A stretch of DNA of 64,000 nt, taken from assembly GCF_900187295.1 (NCBI RefSeq), contig NZ_LT906473.1:1178001-1242000 (forward strand). The letters run 5' to 3'. The first letter of the stretch is position 1, and every line of letters starts with the position of its first letter. The notes beneath the pieces were generated by a model that had not been told where the DNA came from, did no database searches, and was given only the letters and a program-made list of their open reading frames with translations. Of the stretch, positions 36,914-50,107 are shown piece after piece. Source of the stretch: Corynebacterium cystitidis. GTDB lineage: Bacteria > Actinomycetota > Actinomycetes > Mycobacteriales > Mycobacteriaceae. Position numbers and translations under genes: made by a program.

Positions 36914-37897
36914 TTACCACCATTGGGCAGTTGCTGCGTCGGCTGCGTCCGACATCGGGCGGATGAAAGCGGGAGCTTCTGGCATGGACCAGGCGACGTT
37001 AAGAACAGTGCGAAGTGCCTCAATACTTGTAGCGCCTGGGTTGCCACGTTCCAAAAGCACGTCATCGCCGTCGACACGCGCAGTAAATCCGCCCTGCGGG
37101 CCTGGTACAAGCATGGATGGGTCTTGGTGGAGCGCGCTCATGTCTTCAGCGATGTATCTCGGCCGCTGTTCGGGAGTAGCTTCGATTAGCGCAAGTGGTC
37201 CGGATACGCCTGTTAATACGTGCAGTGAGTCCATCTTCGCAGCTACCGCACCTGCAATGTCGGTATCAAGACGGTCGCCCACTGCAAGTGGGGCTGTTGA
37301 GTTTAAAGCTTGTGCCGCTTGGTGGAACATCGCTGGTTCCGGTTTGCCTGCCGACGCCGGCATAACCCCTGTTGCGCTGGTCACCGCTGCCACCATCGAA
37401 CCGTTACCAACGTGGAGTCCACGCTCCATCGGCAGTGTCGTGTCAAGGTTTGAGGCCAAGTACGTTGCGCCTTGCCGGATGGACAAAGCAGCCTCGGACA
37501 GCTGTACCCACCCTGTTTCTGGGTTGTGCCCATGCAGCACCACCTTCGGGTGATCATCTGCACTGTCCACAACTTTGTAGCCGGCTTCAGTGACTAATTC
37601 TTTGAATGAGGGCGCGCCGACGACGAGCACGGGATCGCCGGGATTTAGATATTCTCGCGCCATGGTGATTGCAGCCTGCGCGGAAGTCACCACGTCGGTG
37701 TCCATCACCTCTAGGCCGATGGCACGAAGTTTTTCTGCAACTGCGGCGGGACCGCGAGAGGCGTTGTTGGTGACATACGCCGTAGGTAGGCCCGAGCTTG
37801 TAATAGCGTCGACGGCTCCGGGGATAGCTTCTCCTCCGGCCCAAACGGTGCCGTCGAGGTCGAGCAACAGTGAGTCATACTTTTCAGCAAGGGTCAT
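36914..37897 (-). CDS. HAD-superfamily phosphatase (NagD-like, Rv1692 type)
   Basis: About 327 residues from ATG 37897; a TTG start nine codons earlier would overlap the previous gene. Motif I is LLLDLDGTVW, the sugar-phosphatase cap follows, AGKPEPAMFHQA carries the motif III lysine, and VGDRLDTDIAGAV is motif IV. In M. tuberculosis the orthologue is a glycerol-3-phosphate phosphatase that recycles glycerophospholipid products. The same role is likely. Confidence 0.88.
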   Translation of the reverse strand: MTLAEKYDSLLLDLDGTVWAGGEAIPGAVDAITSSGLPTAYVTNNASRGPAAVAEKLRAIGLEVMDTDVVTSAQAAITMAREYLNPGDPVLVVGAPSFKELVTEAGYKVVDSADDHPKVVLHGHNPETGWVQLSEAALSIRQGATYLASNLDTTLPMERGLHVGNGSMVAAVTSATGVMPASAGKPEPAMFHQAAQALNSTAPLAVGDRLDTDIAGAVAAKMDSLHVLTGVSGPLALIEATPEQRPRYIAEDMSALHQDPSMLVPGPQGGFTARVDGDDVLLERGNPGATSIEALRTVLNVAWSMPEAPAFIRPMSDAADAATAQWW

Positions 37898-37907
37898 ATC
37901 TAAGACT

Positions 37908-38774
37908 TTAGCCCAGCTGGTCAAGGCGTACGGCAGCGTCGGTCAATTCTTCCTCATCATTGGACGCGACCTGGGCAAACCATTCCTTGGCTTCGACTTT
38001 GCGCCCGGCCGCAAAGAGCGCATCCGCGTAGGCGTAGGCTAGCCGCAAGTGCGGAATGCTTGATGGGTCTTTTGTTGGTTCTAGTCGCTGCAATGTCGCC
38101 ACCGCAGCATCGTTTTGGCCAAGGTCGCGGCGGGCACCGGCCACCACGATCCCGAGTTCAATACGTGATTCTGGATCAAGTTGACGTGCTTCAGGGGTAC
38201 GTGCTAGTTCGACGGCTTTTTCTGGGCGCCCGAGTCCTCGTTCGCAGTCGGCCATGACTGCTAGCAGGCCAGGCCCACCCATCATGCGCCTGGCTGCACG
38301 CAGTTCTGAGAGTGCCTCTTTCCATTCGCCTGCGTGGTAGGCGGCGATGCCATTCATTTCGCGGACAACACCGACCCGTCCTGCTCGGTTCTTCGCGGCT
38401 CGGGCATGCTGGAGAGCCAGAGCAGTATCGTCTTCGATTAATACGGCTGACATAATGAGATGCTTGGCTACCCGTTCAGCGTTGTCTTTGGACAGCACTC
38501 GGAGGTCCTGTAGGACCATCGGGTCAAGGTCTTTGATGTCAATGTCATCCGGCAGATCCGGTTCAGATAATTTTTGGGCCATACGGTCTTCGCGGAAGCC
38601 GTGTCGCTGTGGGTTTGAACGGTCGTGGCGCACTTTGCGGTCGCTGCCACGATTACCGTGGCTTTTTCCACGGCGCTCGTTGCGCGAATTGTCCCTGTTG
38701 CGAGACGATTTTTTATCCCGGTCTCCCAGTGATGAATAGTCGTTGGATTTTGGGGACGGTCGTTCCTCGCTCAT
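37908..38774 (-). CDS. TPR-like helical protein (Rv1691 type)
   Basis: A 288-residue protein. The first 65 residues are strongly basic and polar (many Arg, Asn, Ser), suggesting RNA or nucleic-acid binding. Residues about 85-288 form tandem helical pairs of tetratricopeptide type (RAGRVGVVREMNGIAAYHAG, LAVMADCERGLGRPEKAVEL). Gene order identifies the Rv1691 family; the function is unknown. It is the last minus-strand gene before the rRNA operon terminator. Confidence 0.78.
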   Translation of the reverse strand: MSEERPSPKSNDYSSLGDRDKKSSRNRDNSRNERRGKSHGNRGSDRKVRHDRSNPQRHGFREDRMAQKLSEPDLPDDIDIKDLDPMVLQDLRVLSKDNAERVAKHLIMSAVLIEDDTALALQHARAAKNRAGRVGVVREMNGIAAYHAGEWKEALSELRAARRMMGGPGLLAVMADCERGLGRPEKAVELARTPEARQLDPESRIELGIVVAGARRDLGQNDAAVATLQRLEPTKDPSSIPHLRLAYAYADALFAAGRKVEAKEWFAQVASNDEEELTDAAVRLDQLG

Positions 38775-38840
38775 TCAGTGGGCCTTTCTGTTTCACGTTT
38801 GACAATTTACTCTAGTACTTTTGGTGGTGTGCAGACGAAA

Positions 38841-38893
38841 AGGAGCGTAGTTGGTGGTGAGTTATGCACTCAACTCATACCAACTACGCTCCT
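38841..38893 (-). terminator. Long palindromic terminator of the rRNA operon
   Basis: AGGAGCGTAGTTGGT (38841-38855) and its exact complement ACCAACTACGCTCCT (38879-38893) flank a loop that itself holds GAGTT/AACTC. On the minus strand the hairpin is followed by TTTT, so it is a strong intrinsic terminator for the operon 20 bases after 5S rRNA. Confidence 0.85.
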
Positions 38894-38913
38894 GTTTCAC
38901 TGTTAAATTATTT

Positions 38914-39033
38914 GGTCGGCGGTGTCTTACTCTCCCACATCCTCCCGGATGCAGTACCATCAGCGCGGGCGGGCTTAGCTTCCGGGTTCGGAATGGGACC
39001 GGGCGTTTCCCCGCCGCTATCTACCACCGACAC
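38914..39033 (-). rRNA. rrf: 5S ribosomal RNA
   Basis: About 120 nt. The minus strand carries conserved 5S features: GTGTCGGTGGT at the 5' end, CGGGGAAACGCCCGGTCCC, the CCGAACCCGGAAGCTAAG block, and a 3' end complementary to the start (ACACCGCCGACC). Ends estimated from stem pairing. Confidence 0.95.
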
Positions 39034-39277
39034 ACCATAAAGGGCATCCCACACCAGTACTCCCCACCCAAACAGTGGGGGGATAGTGTATGTATGTCGA
39101 TCAGGATCACCTCAACACAGTGACCAGTAGACCAATATTGACTTATATATATGACTCACACACATGTATGTGTGCTGTGTCAGACACTGCATAGTAGACG
39201 CAAGCACCACAATGATGCTTTTTGTGTTTCGCTTCAACCACCCAACAACACTCTATGTCATATCCCTGGGTGTTTGA

Positions 39278-44220
<4,943 letters not shown>

Positions 44221-44274
44221 ACAATTCCAAAAGAAATCATCGAAATCATTCAGGCCGTGAAAAGCCCAAACCCA

Positions 44275-44282
44275 ACCAAAAA
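44275..44282. repeat. Left copy of 8-bp IS target duplication
   Basis: ACCAAAAA directly before the left inverted repeat of the IS element; identical to positions 45719-45726. Such an exact 8-bp duplication is the usual size for IS256-family insertions and indicates recent arrival. Confidence 0.88.
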
Positions 44283-45718
44283 GAGGGTGTCAAGTTGTTT
44301 GTGTGTGGGGTTGATTTTATAGGTAGTTTTGGAAGCGGTCGGGGTAGGCTACGGACATTTGGTTGATGGCTTGTTTCCACCCTGCCACGCGTGCACCTTC
44401 TATGAGGCGTCCGGCTGTGGCAGCAACCTTTTTGCCTTCTTTGGCTCGTTTGGCGGCACGGCGATCTTCGATATTGCAGATCATCAACCACAGCGTCTTG
44501 ACTGCGGATTCATCGTTAGTGAACTGCACCCTATTACGGGTGGCTTTACGTAGTTGATTGTTAAACGATTCAATCGAATTCGTCGTGTAGATCACCTTCC
44601 TCGCTGCTGGCGGGAACTGTAGAAACGGTATAAACCGATCCCACGCATCGCGCCACACTTTCACTGATTGCGGATATTTCTGCCCCAGCTCAGTTGCAGC
44701 AAAGTGTTCTAACGCTTGCGCTGCCTGGTCCTCATCAGCAGCGGTGTAGATCTGCTTTAAAGCCGCTGATACTGCTTTACGGTCCCCGTACGCAACCCAC
44801 CGGTTGGCTGCCCTGATCAGGTGGACGATACAGGTTTGAACCATCGAGTTCGGCCAGGTCGCTTCGACTGCTTCTGGCAGGCCTTTCAACCCATCACAGC
44901 ACACGATGAAAACGTCTTTAACACCCCGGTTAGCCAGGTGGGAACAGACCTGTGCCCAGAACGAGGCTCCTTCTTCTTTGGCAATCCAAATACCCAGGAT
45001 GTGCTTAATACCGTCCATATCCACCCCGATAGCCAGATAAGCAGACTTGTTGACCACTCGCCCACCATCACGGACTTTGATACGCAGTGCATCGAGGAAC
45101 ACCACGGGGTAGAACTCATCTAGCTGGCGGCTTTGCCACTGCAGTACTTCGTCGAGCACTGCATCAGTAACCGCAGAGATCGTCTCATGCGACACATCGA
45201 TCTTCAAGGCTGTGGCTAGGTGGTGTTGGATATCACGGATGGTCATCCCACCGGCATACAAACTAACGATCATGTCATCGACATCGGTCAGGCGACGTAC
45301 TCCTTTAGGCACCATCGTCGGAACAAACGTCCCCTGCCGATCACGGGGCACATCAATGGTGACAGGCCCATAGTTAGAATCCACGGTCTTTGGATAGCTG
45401 CCATTGCGGTGGTTATCAGCCCGAGCAGCGTTTTTGGCTGCCCTGTCACCAGACTGATAGCCGAGGTGGACATCCATTTCCGCCTGCAATGCTGCCGATA
45501 GCGAGGCTTGCAGCATGCCCCTGACCAGTTCATTGGCATCCGTAGTAGAGGTTGCAAGCTCCTTGATGATTTTAGCTACCTCAGGATTGGCAAGCAGTTT
45601 CTCCTCAATAGCATCAATCCGAGCTTTATCCTCTGGATCACGTCGCGTCATAGTCGTCATTGTGGTTCATCTCCTCATGCAGGATCGGTATCCCACACAC
45701 AAACCATCTGACACCATC
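44283..45718 (-). mobile_element. IS256-family insertion sequence, complete (1,436 bp)
   Basis: The left end GAGGGTGTCA... (44283-44309) and the inverted right end GATGGTGTCA... (45692-45718) share about 23 of 27 bases including a common GTTTGTGTGTGGG. The transposase gene fills the interior. The element is flanked by an exact 8-bp duplication. It is inserted in the leader of the rRNA operon, between boxA and 16S, with the transposase in the same direction as the rRNA. Confidence 0.92.
44317..45660 (-). CDS. IS256-family transposase
   Basis: A 447-residue intact DDE transposase. Catalytic residues are visible in FLDALRIKVRD, VCCDGLKGL and TTNSIESFNNQLR, and the family-typical N-terminus (LVRGMLQASLSAALQAEMD, then GSYPKTV) is present. 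Start ATG 45660 (MTTMT) lies 58 bases inside the right inverted repeat. Full length for the family, so the element is probably active. Confidence 0.95.
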   Translation of the reverse strand: MTTMTRRDPEDKARIDAIEEKLLANPEVAKIIKELATSTTDANELVRGMLQASLSAALQAEMDVHLGYQSGDRAAKNAARADNHRNGSYPKTVDSNYGPVTIDVPRDRQGTFVPTMVPKGVRRLTDVDDMIVSLYAGGMTIRDIQHHLATALKIDVSHETISAVTDAVLDEVLQWQSRQLDEFYPVVFLDALRIKVRDGGRVVNKSAYLAIGVDMDGIKHILGIWIAKEEGASFWAQVCSHLANRGVKDVFIVCCDGLKGLPEAVEATWPNSMVQTCIVHLIRAANRWVAYGDRKAVSAALKQIYTAADEDQAAQALEHFAATELGQKYPQSVKVWRDAWDRFIPFLQFPPAARKVIYTTNSIESFNNQLRKATRNRVQFTNDESAVKTLWLMICNIEDRRAAKRAKEGKKVAATAGRLIEGARVAGWKQAINQMSVAYPDRFQNYL

Positions 45719-45726
45719 ACCAAAAA
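45719..45726. repeat. Right copy of 8-bp IS target duplication
   Basis: ACCAAAAA directly after the right inverted repeat; exact match to 44275-44282. The two copies define the insertion point in the pre-rRNA leader. Confidence 0.88.
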
Positions 45727-45998
45727 CAAACAACCAGCAAAAAACCACTCGTTGTCCACAAAAAAAGAATTACAAAAAACACACCAACCCCCAACCCAAC
45801 AAAGGGCACAAAAAAGGGGGTCAGCACAAAAAATAAACAAACCACAAAACGGTTCATCTACCAATCGAATGCACATCAACATGCACACTTGCTTCCTGCA
45901 CCGAAAAAACAAACCACCACAAACCTACGGACAATCCATGGCGACCGGCACACACCCACGCAATTCGCTACGCCCAACACAAAAGAAGAACACAACAA

Positions 45999-46072
45999 AC
46001 CACGCAAGCACCACAAGGCACACACCAACACACAAACCACGCAAGCACCACAAGGCACACACCAACACACAA
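45999..46072. repeat. Two exact tandem copies of a 37-bp unit in the rRNA leader
   Basis: The unit at 45999-46035 (starting ACCACGCAAGCACC) is repeated without change at 46036-46072. It lies downstream of the boxA element in the direction of transcription. No CRISPR-like spacing and no coding sequence; probably replication slippage in a C/A-rich leader. Confidence 0.9.
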
Positions 46073-46088
46073 ACAAAAAGTACATTGG

Positions 46089-46114
46089 CACACTATCGAG
46101 TTCTCACACAACAC
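46089..46114 (-). promoter_or_regulatory. rRNA leader antitermination element (boxA-like)
   Basis: The minus strand reads GTGTTGTGTGAGAACTCGAT and continues AGTGTG, very close to the conserved actinobacterial rrn leader block (mycobacteria: GTTGTTTGAGAACTCAATAG). A related copy lies in the 16S-23S spacer at 42396-42419. It is expected to recruit the Nus antitermination complex. Confidence 0.75.
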
Positions 46115-46169
46115 ACGCACGCTCTCCACCCGACCGATCTTCGGTCACGCTTTCGAACAGCGGATTCAG

Positions 46170-46199
46170 AACCTACCCTAAGAATCTAACTTCAGTCAA
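46170..46199 (-). promoter_or_regulatory. Candidate rRNA promoter P2
   Basis: On the minus strand TTGACT (46194-46199) is followed after 18 bases by TAGGTT (46170-46175), 55-60 bases upstream of the boxA element. The -35 box is good, the -10 box is a weak match. Assigned by position between tyrS and boxA. Confidence 0.4.
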
Positions 46200-46269
46200 A
46201 CTCGCCAGAATTCAGTTCTTCCGCACCACTTGTTAACCATCCGGTCACTTTCTCGTGGCGACTTGAATC

Positions 46270-46298
46270 AATTTACACACAAAGGGCGCCTTTGCAAA
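46270..46298 (-). promoter_or_regulatory. Candidate rRNA promoter P1
   Basis: On the minus strand TTTGCA (46293-46298) and TAAATT (46270-46275) are 17 bases apart, just after the tyrS terminator. Together with P2 this would give the two-promoter layout common to rRNA operons. Not verified experimentally. Confidence 0.4.
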
Positions 46299-46320
46299 AT
46301 CTGCAGGTAAATCAATAAAA

Positions 46321-46342
46321 CCGCGACTCAAAAGAATCGCGG
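46321..46342 (-). terminator. Intrinsic terminator of tyrS
   Basis: CCGCGA/TCGCGG stem with one inner mismatch and an AAAA loop, followed on the minus strand by TTTTATT. It starts 23 bases after the tyrS stop and separates tyrS from the rRNA operon. Confidence 0.85.
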
Positions 46343-46364
46343 TCTATTGGCGTTAAGAGCAAAG

Positions 46365-47639
46365 CTACCCATTAATCCTCACGCCGGCGAACTTCTTCTT
46401 GCCCCGGCGCAAGACTAGCCAGTGCCCGTGCAGAAGATCAGCTGTGGTCGGAGCCCAATCATCGGATTCGATGCGCTGATTATTCACGTACGCACCACCT
46501 TCTTTCACGGCGCGACGTGCGTTACCTCTGGAATCCACCAAACCCGACCCAACAAGCAAGTCAATAATCGTGCGATCGTCTCCAGCGTTGACCTCGAAAA
46601 CTTCCGTCTCCGAAACCGCGGAAGCCAAAGTGGACTCATCAAGTTCCGTCAGCTCCGCGCGACCAAATAACGCCTGCGATGCAAGCTCCACTGCCTTCGT
46701 TGCATCTGGACCATGAACCAGATCGGTCATCTCGCGAGCTAGACACCTCTGCGCTTCACGCTTGAAAGGACGTTCTGCTACTTCGACCTCGAGCTCGGCA
46801 AGCTCCTCCTGAGTTAAGAAGGTAAACCAACGCAAGTAGCGAATAACGTCCGCGTCCGAAACATTAATAAAGTACTGGTACCACGTGTAGGGGCTGGTCA
46901 TCTCTGGATCAAGCCACAGTGACCCCCCACCCGTCGACTTCCCGAACTTCTTGCCATCGGAATCAGTCACCAGAGGAACCGTCAAAGCATGAACTTGCTC
47001 CTGATCCATGCGACGATTCAGGTCAACACCAGCAACAAGATTTCCCCACTGATCTCCGCCACCGACCTGCAGAACACAGCCGTAATTACGGCGCAACTGC
47101 ACGAAGTCATTTGCTTGCAGCAACATGTAAGAGAACTCGGTGTAGGAAATACCGTCATTCTCCAAGCGTCGCTTTACCGTGTCGCGCGCCAACATGGTCG
47201 ACAGGGGGAAGTGTTTACCCACATCGCGCAAAAAATTAATGACTGTCATGTCTTTTGTCCAGTCATTATTGTTCACCAGCTGCGCAGCATTATCGCCTTC
47301 AAAGGATACGAAACGGGACAGTTGACCCGAGATACGCTCAGCCCACTCTCCTACGGTGTCCTCCGAATTCATCGTGCGTTCACCAACATCACGGGGATCT
47401 CCGATCATCCCCGTTGCACCACCAGCCAGAACTAGCGGACGATGCCCCGCTTCTTGAAAACGACGCAACATCAACAATGGCACTAAGTGCCCAGCATGTA
47501 AAGACGGACCGGTGGGATCAAACCCACAATACAAAGTAATAGGTCTTTCAGTTGCTTCACGCAGTTCATCAAGATCAGTGGACTGGTTAATCAGGCCACG
47601 CCAGCTGAGTTCGTCAATAATGTTGGTAGAAGAAGACAC
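46365..47639 (-). CDS. tyrS: Tyrosyl-tRNA synthetase
   Basis: A 424-residue class I synthetase. HIGH-type motif is HAGHLVPLL; the KMSKS-type motif is [24 protein letters not shown] identifies TyrS. The C-terminal S4 domain ([19 protein letters not shown]) is present. The upstream region (47640-47696) is short and has no T-box. Confidence 0.97.
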   Translation of the reverse strand: MSSSTNIIDELSWRGLINQSTDLDELREATERPITLYCGFDPTGPSLHAGHLVPLLMLRRFQEAGHRPLVLAGGATGMIGDPRDVGERTMNSEDTVGEWAERISGQLSRFVSFEGDNAAQLVNNNDWTKDMTVINFLRDVGKHFPLSTMLARDTVKRRLENDGISYTEFSYMLLQANDFVQLRRNYGCVLQVGGGDQWGNLVAGVDLNRRMDQEQVHALTVPLVTDSDGKKFGKSTGGGSLWLDPEMTSPYTWYQYFINVSDADVIRYLRWFTFLTQEELAELEVEVAERPFKREAQRCLAREMTDLVHGPDATKAVELASQALFGRAELTELDESTLASAVSETEVFEVNAGDDRTIIDLLVGSGLVDSRGNARRAVKEGGAYVNNQRIESDDWAPTTADLLHGHWLVLRRGKKKFAGVRING

Positions 47640-47696
47640 AGATCGTCCTTAACGCGAAACACGATGGATTGATAAATTGATAAAGCTAGGCCTGCG

Positions 47697-47879
47697 TTAC
47701 TGGTCGTTGCCGACCCATTTGCGAGCCTCGTCGATAAGCAAGACGGGGATGCCGTCGTCGATCCGATACGCGAGATTCAGCCGATCATTGACTAATAGCT
47801 GTTCATCTTCCAGATAAGACAATGGCCCCTTGTCCTTCGGACAAACAAGCACCTCAAGCAATTTCGGATCAAGACTCAT
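47697..47879 (-). CDS. Trm112-family protein
   Basis: A 60-residue protein starting MSLDPKLLEVLVCPKDKGPL and containing LLVNDRLNLAYRIDDGIPVLL, typical of the Trm112/UPF0434 family. Only one cysteine of the usual zinc-binding set is present. Eukaryotic and archaeal members activate methyltransferases; the bacterial role is unclear. Position between tyrS and the membrane cassette is conserved in related genomes as far as I know. Confidence 0.85.
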   Translation of the reverse strand: MSLDPKLLEVLVCPKDKGPLSYLEDEQLLVNDRLNLAYRIDDGIPVLLIDEARKWVGNDQ

Positions 47880-47890
47880 GGTTGCTCATC

Positions 47891-48493
47891 TTACCCGCTG
47901 ATCTCGGGCGGTGTGTCGTTGAGACCCGGAAGATTCCCGAACTTAGACCGCAGCGTCCGTGCATGCGAATCTAGCTCGCGCACATTATTGTCTAAAATCG
48001 CCTTTTTGATATTGGCTACTGCACCTACCAAAGTATTCAGCGAGTCAAGGAACCAACGCACCGCAGCGTCCAGGTTAGGATCCGGCGCGTCACGGTACGT
48101 GTCCACGACCTGAGGAAAATAGATCTTTACAATGTTCCACATACTCTGCTGATGCTCGGGATAGGCCTCAAGATCATCCCACTCCGCTAACACAAAGCGC
48201 ACATTCTGGTCAAGCTCTCGGGCCTTATCAGTCACGATCTGCGGTGGTCGAGTTGTCGCAAGTACGCCGAGTGCGGTTCTCATTGATGTCTCCAGATCAA
48301 GCGAAACAGACTTAGGCGGAGCTGCTTTCAACGCCTTTGGTGATCTTGGTGGTGTAAGAACATAGCCTGCGCCCCAAGCAGCAGCAACAGCCAACATCCA
48401 AAACGCGCCCAACCCGAAAATTGCATGCAAGACGAGAACCAGTGCCGCTGCGATCAGACCTACTACGTTCTTTCTAGCCACCAGGAATCCCAA
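47891..48493 (-). CDS. XpaC-like membrane protein
   Basis: A 200-residue protein with two close N-terminal membrane segments (residues about 10-45) and a helical cytoplasmic or extracellular domain. The part from ARELDQNVRF to PQVVDTYRD, with YPEHQQSMWNIVKIYFP, resembles the XpaC family, often encoded next to TelA in tellurite/toxic-anion clusters; TelA is not in the window. Similarity is by eye. It is the third gene of a cassette with two substrate-binding-like proteins, 28 bases after the vWA lipoprotein. Confidence 0.6.
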   Translation of the reverse strand: MGFLVARKNVVGLIAAALVLVLHAIFGLGAFWMLAVAAAWGAGYVLTPPRSPKALKAAPPKSVSLDLETSMRTALGVLATTRPPQIVTDKARELDQNVRFVLAEWDDLEAYPEHQQSMWNIVKIYFPQVVDTYRDAPDPNLDAAVRWFLDSLNTLVGAVANIKKAILDNNVRELDSHARTLRSKFGNLPGLNDTPPEISG

Positions 48494-48520
48494 TTTTAGA
48501 CAGTGTGGAACACAGAAATT

Positions 48521-50107
48521 CTATTGATAACCACGAATCTCCTTAAATGCGCCATGAAGATCTCCATTGAGCGCGTCGAAGACTGCTCCGCCTGTTAACT
48601 CCGCAAGATCCTCCATTTCTTCCGCGCTCGCTTCTCCATACAGAATTATAAACACCGGGATGTCTTTTATCTCCTCGGGTAAATGTCCGTAAGCGTCAAC
48701 GAAGCCTTGGTAGTCAGGCCCCCTCGTCACTAAACCGTCCGACAACAAAACAATCGAGGGAATACCGTGATCAGTGTCGGCTTCTTCCAGCGCTTGCAAC
48801 AGTGCTTGGTAAAGCGCGGTGTCGCCCACGCCTACTAAACCGTCTACGTATGCGGATAGATCCCTAATCGATTGAGGATTATCATGCCCGAAAGTTACAG
48901 TCACAGACGAATAAGGCTCATCAGAAAACGCTAACAACGATACCAGCTCGTTATCCCGCAACCCAACATTACCGGTTTCTGTAGAAGCACTCCCGTCAAT
49001 CAATGAGTGCATTATGTCCTTCAAAGAGTCAAGGCGTTCACCATCCATGGATCCCGAAGTGTCGAGCACAAATGTAGTGGATCCTGGAGCGCGCAAACCA
49101 TTGTTATAAACATGAAGTAGTTCTTCTACGATGCCGCGTTCTGAAGGAAAAGCAAGTTCAATGGCTAACTGCTCTCTAACCGGTGCTGGCAGCTCATCAA
49201 CCTCGCCGACGGGACGGCGATAGGTATTAGCTATTTCCTGTTGATGCTCCATCAGCCATTCGACGAGTGCTTCTACCTTCTGTCCCGCCTGAGCGCCTTT
49301 CGGTTGAGCTAGAGTTGACAAAGGATAGTCCGCAGAAATCACGCCATCGGCTGGCACAATCACAGTGATTGGATGCCCTTCTTCTCGAAGTTGATGCAGG
49401 TTCGATTCATAGTTAATGATGGCATCAACTTCACCCGGATTATTTACAAATGTATCCGCTAACCATCCAGATGAACCAGAAACCATTTCTTGTGCTTGAT
49501 ACAGCTGAGCCATCGGCTCCACAATCCGGTCAATATCCTCGTACGATAGGGCTTGTCCGGTATCAGCGAGAGCCGTTGCTACTGAGAGTAACGAAGAGAA
49601 ACCTGAGTTAGACGAATTGGGATCAGTCATCCCGAAACTGAATTCTTTGCGACCAGCTGCCTCCCCAAACTCGGACCAAGTTGGCTGATGATTATTCCAC
49701 CCCAAACGTTGCGAAGCATCTTCCCACACGCCGAAAGCGACTGGGCTTGTAGCGATGCTCGTCTCGTTTGCCAATTTGTGGTCGGCACCGATCAGGTCCA
49801 CGTACCGATTAGTAGCGAACCAAGTAGCATCTTTAGTGCCGTCGAATTCGCCAGACTTCAAAGATTGTGAATTAGCTAAAGTACCTGCCGGAAATTCCAA
49901 TTCGATTGGAAACCCTAGGTCCTCGGAAGCCTCTCCGACAAGGCCCTCAAGATCTTTAAGCTCTGTCGCCGCCACTATCGTCAGTGGCTCCTGATCAAAA
50001 TCCATGCGTTCCCCACCGCCAATTGGAAGTTGCACGGACGTCTCGCTGCATCCAGTAAGACCTACAACGACAGCAGCTAGGATAGCTACAAGCAGCCTTT
50101 TCATCAT
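48521..50107 (-). CDS. Lipoprotein with substrate-binding and vWA domains
   Basis: A 528-residue lipoprotein; lipobox LTGC with Cys20. Residues about 40-310 form a type 2 periplasmic-binding fold (LTIVAATELKDLEG, SPVAFGVWEDASQRLGW, EVDAIINYESNL). A vWA domain follows, with a complete metal site DTSGS near residue 349, a threonine in VGDTALYQAL and the aspartate of SDG (VLLSDGLVTRGP). Members of this mixed architecture are poorly known. ATG overlaps the preceding stop by one base (TAATG), so the two genes are translationally coupled. Confidence 0.85.
   Translation of the reverse strand: MMKRLLVAILAAVVVGLTGCSETSVQLPIGGGERMDFDQEPLTIVAATELKDLEGLVGEASEDLGFPIELEFPAGTLANSQSLKSGEFDGTKDATWFATNRYVDLIGADHKLANETSIATSPVAFGVWEDASQRLGWNNHQPTWSEFGEAAGRKEFSFGMTDPNSSNSGFSSLLSVATALADTGQALSYEDIDRIVEPMAQLYQAQEMVSGSSGWLADTFVNNPGEVDAIINYESNLHQLREEGHPITVIVPADGVISADYPLSTLAQPKGAQAGQKVEALVEWLMEHQQEIANTYRRPVGEVDELPAPVREQLAIELAFPSERGIVEELLHVYNNGLRAPGSTTFVLDTSGSMDGERLDSLKDIMHSLIDGSASTETGNVGLRDNELVSLLAFSDEPYSSVTVTFGHDNPQSIRDLSAYVDGLVGVGDTALYQALLQALEEADTDHGIPSIVLLSDGLVTRGPDYQGFVDAYGHLPEEIKDIPVFIILYGEASAEEMEDLAELTGGAVFDALNGDLHGAFKEIRGYQ

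Noticed and set aside
44317..45660. Transposase as a pseudogene
   Set aside because: Frame is intact, DDE residues and both terminal repeats are present, so it appears functional.
45999..46072. Possible CRISPR repeats
   Set aside because: Only two directly adjacent copies without spacers, in an rRNA leader.
47640..47696. Possible T-box upstream of tyrS
   Set aside because: Only 57 bases of non-coding sequence and no T-box core or specifier loop.
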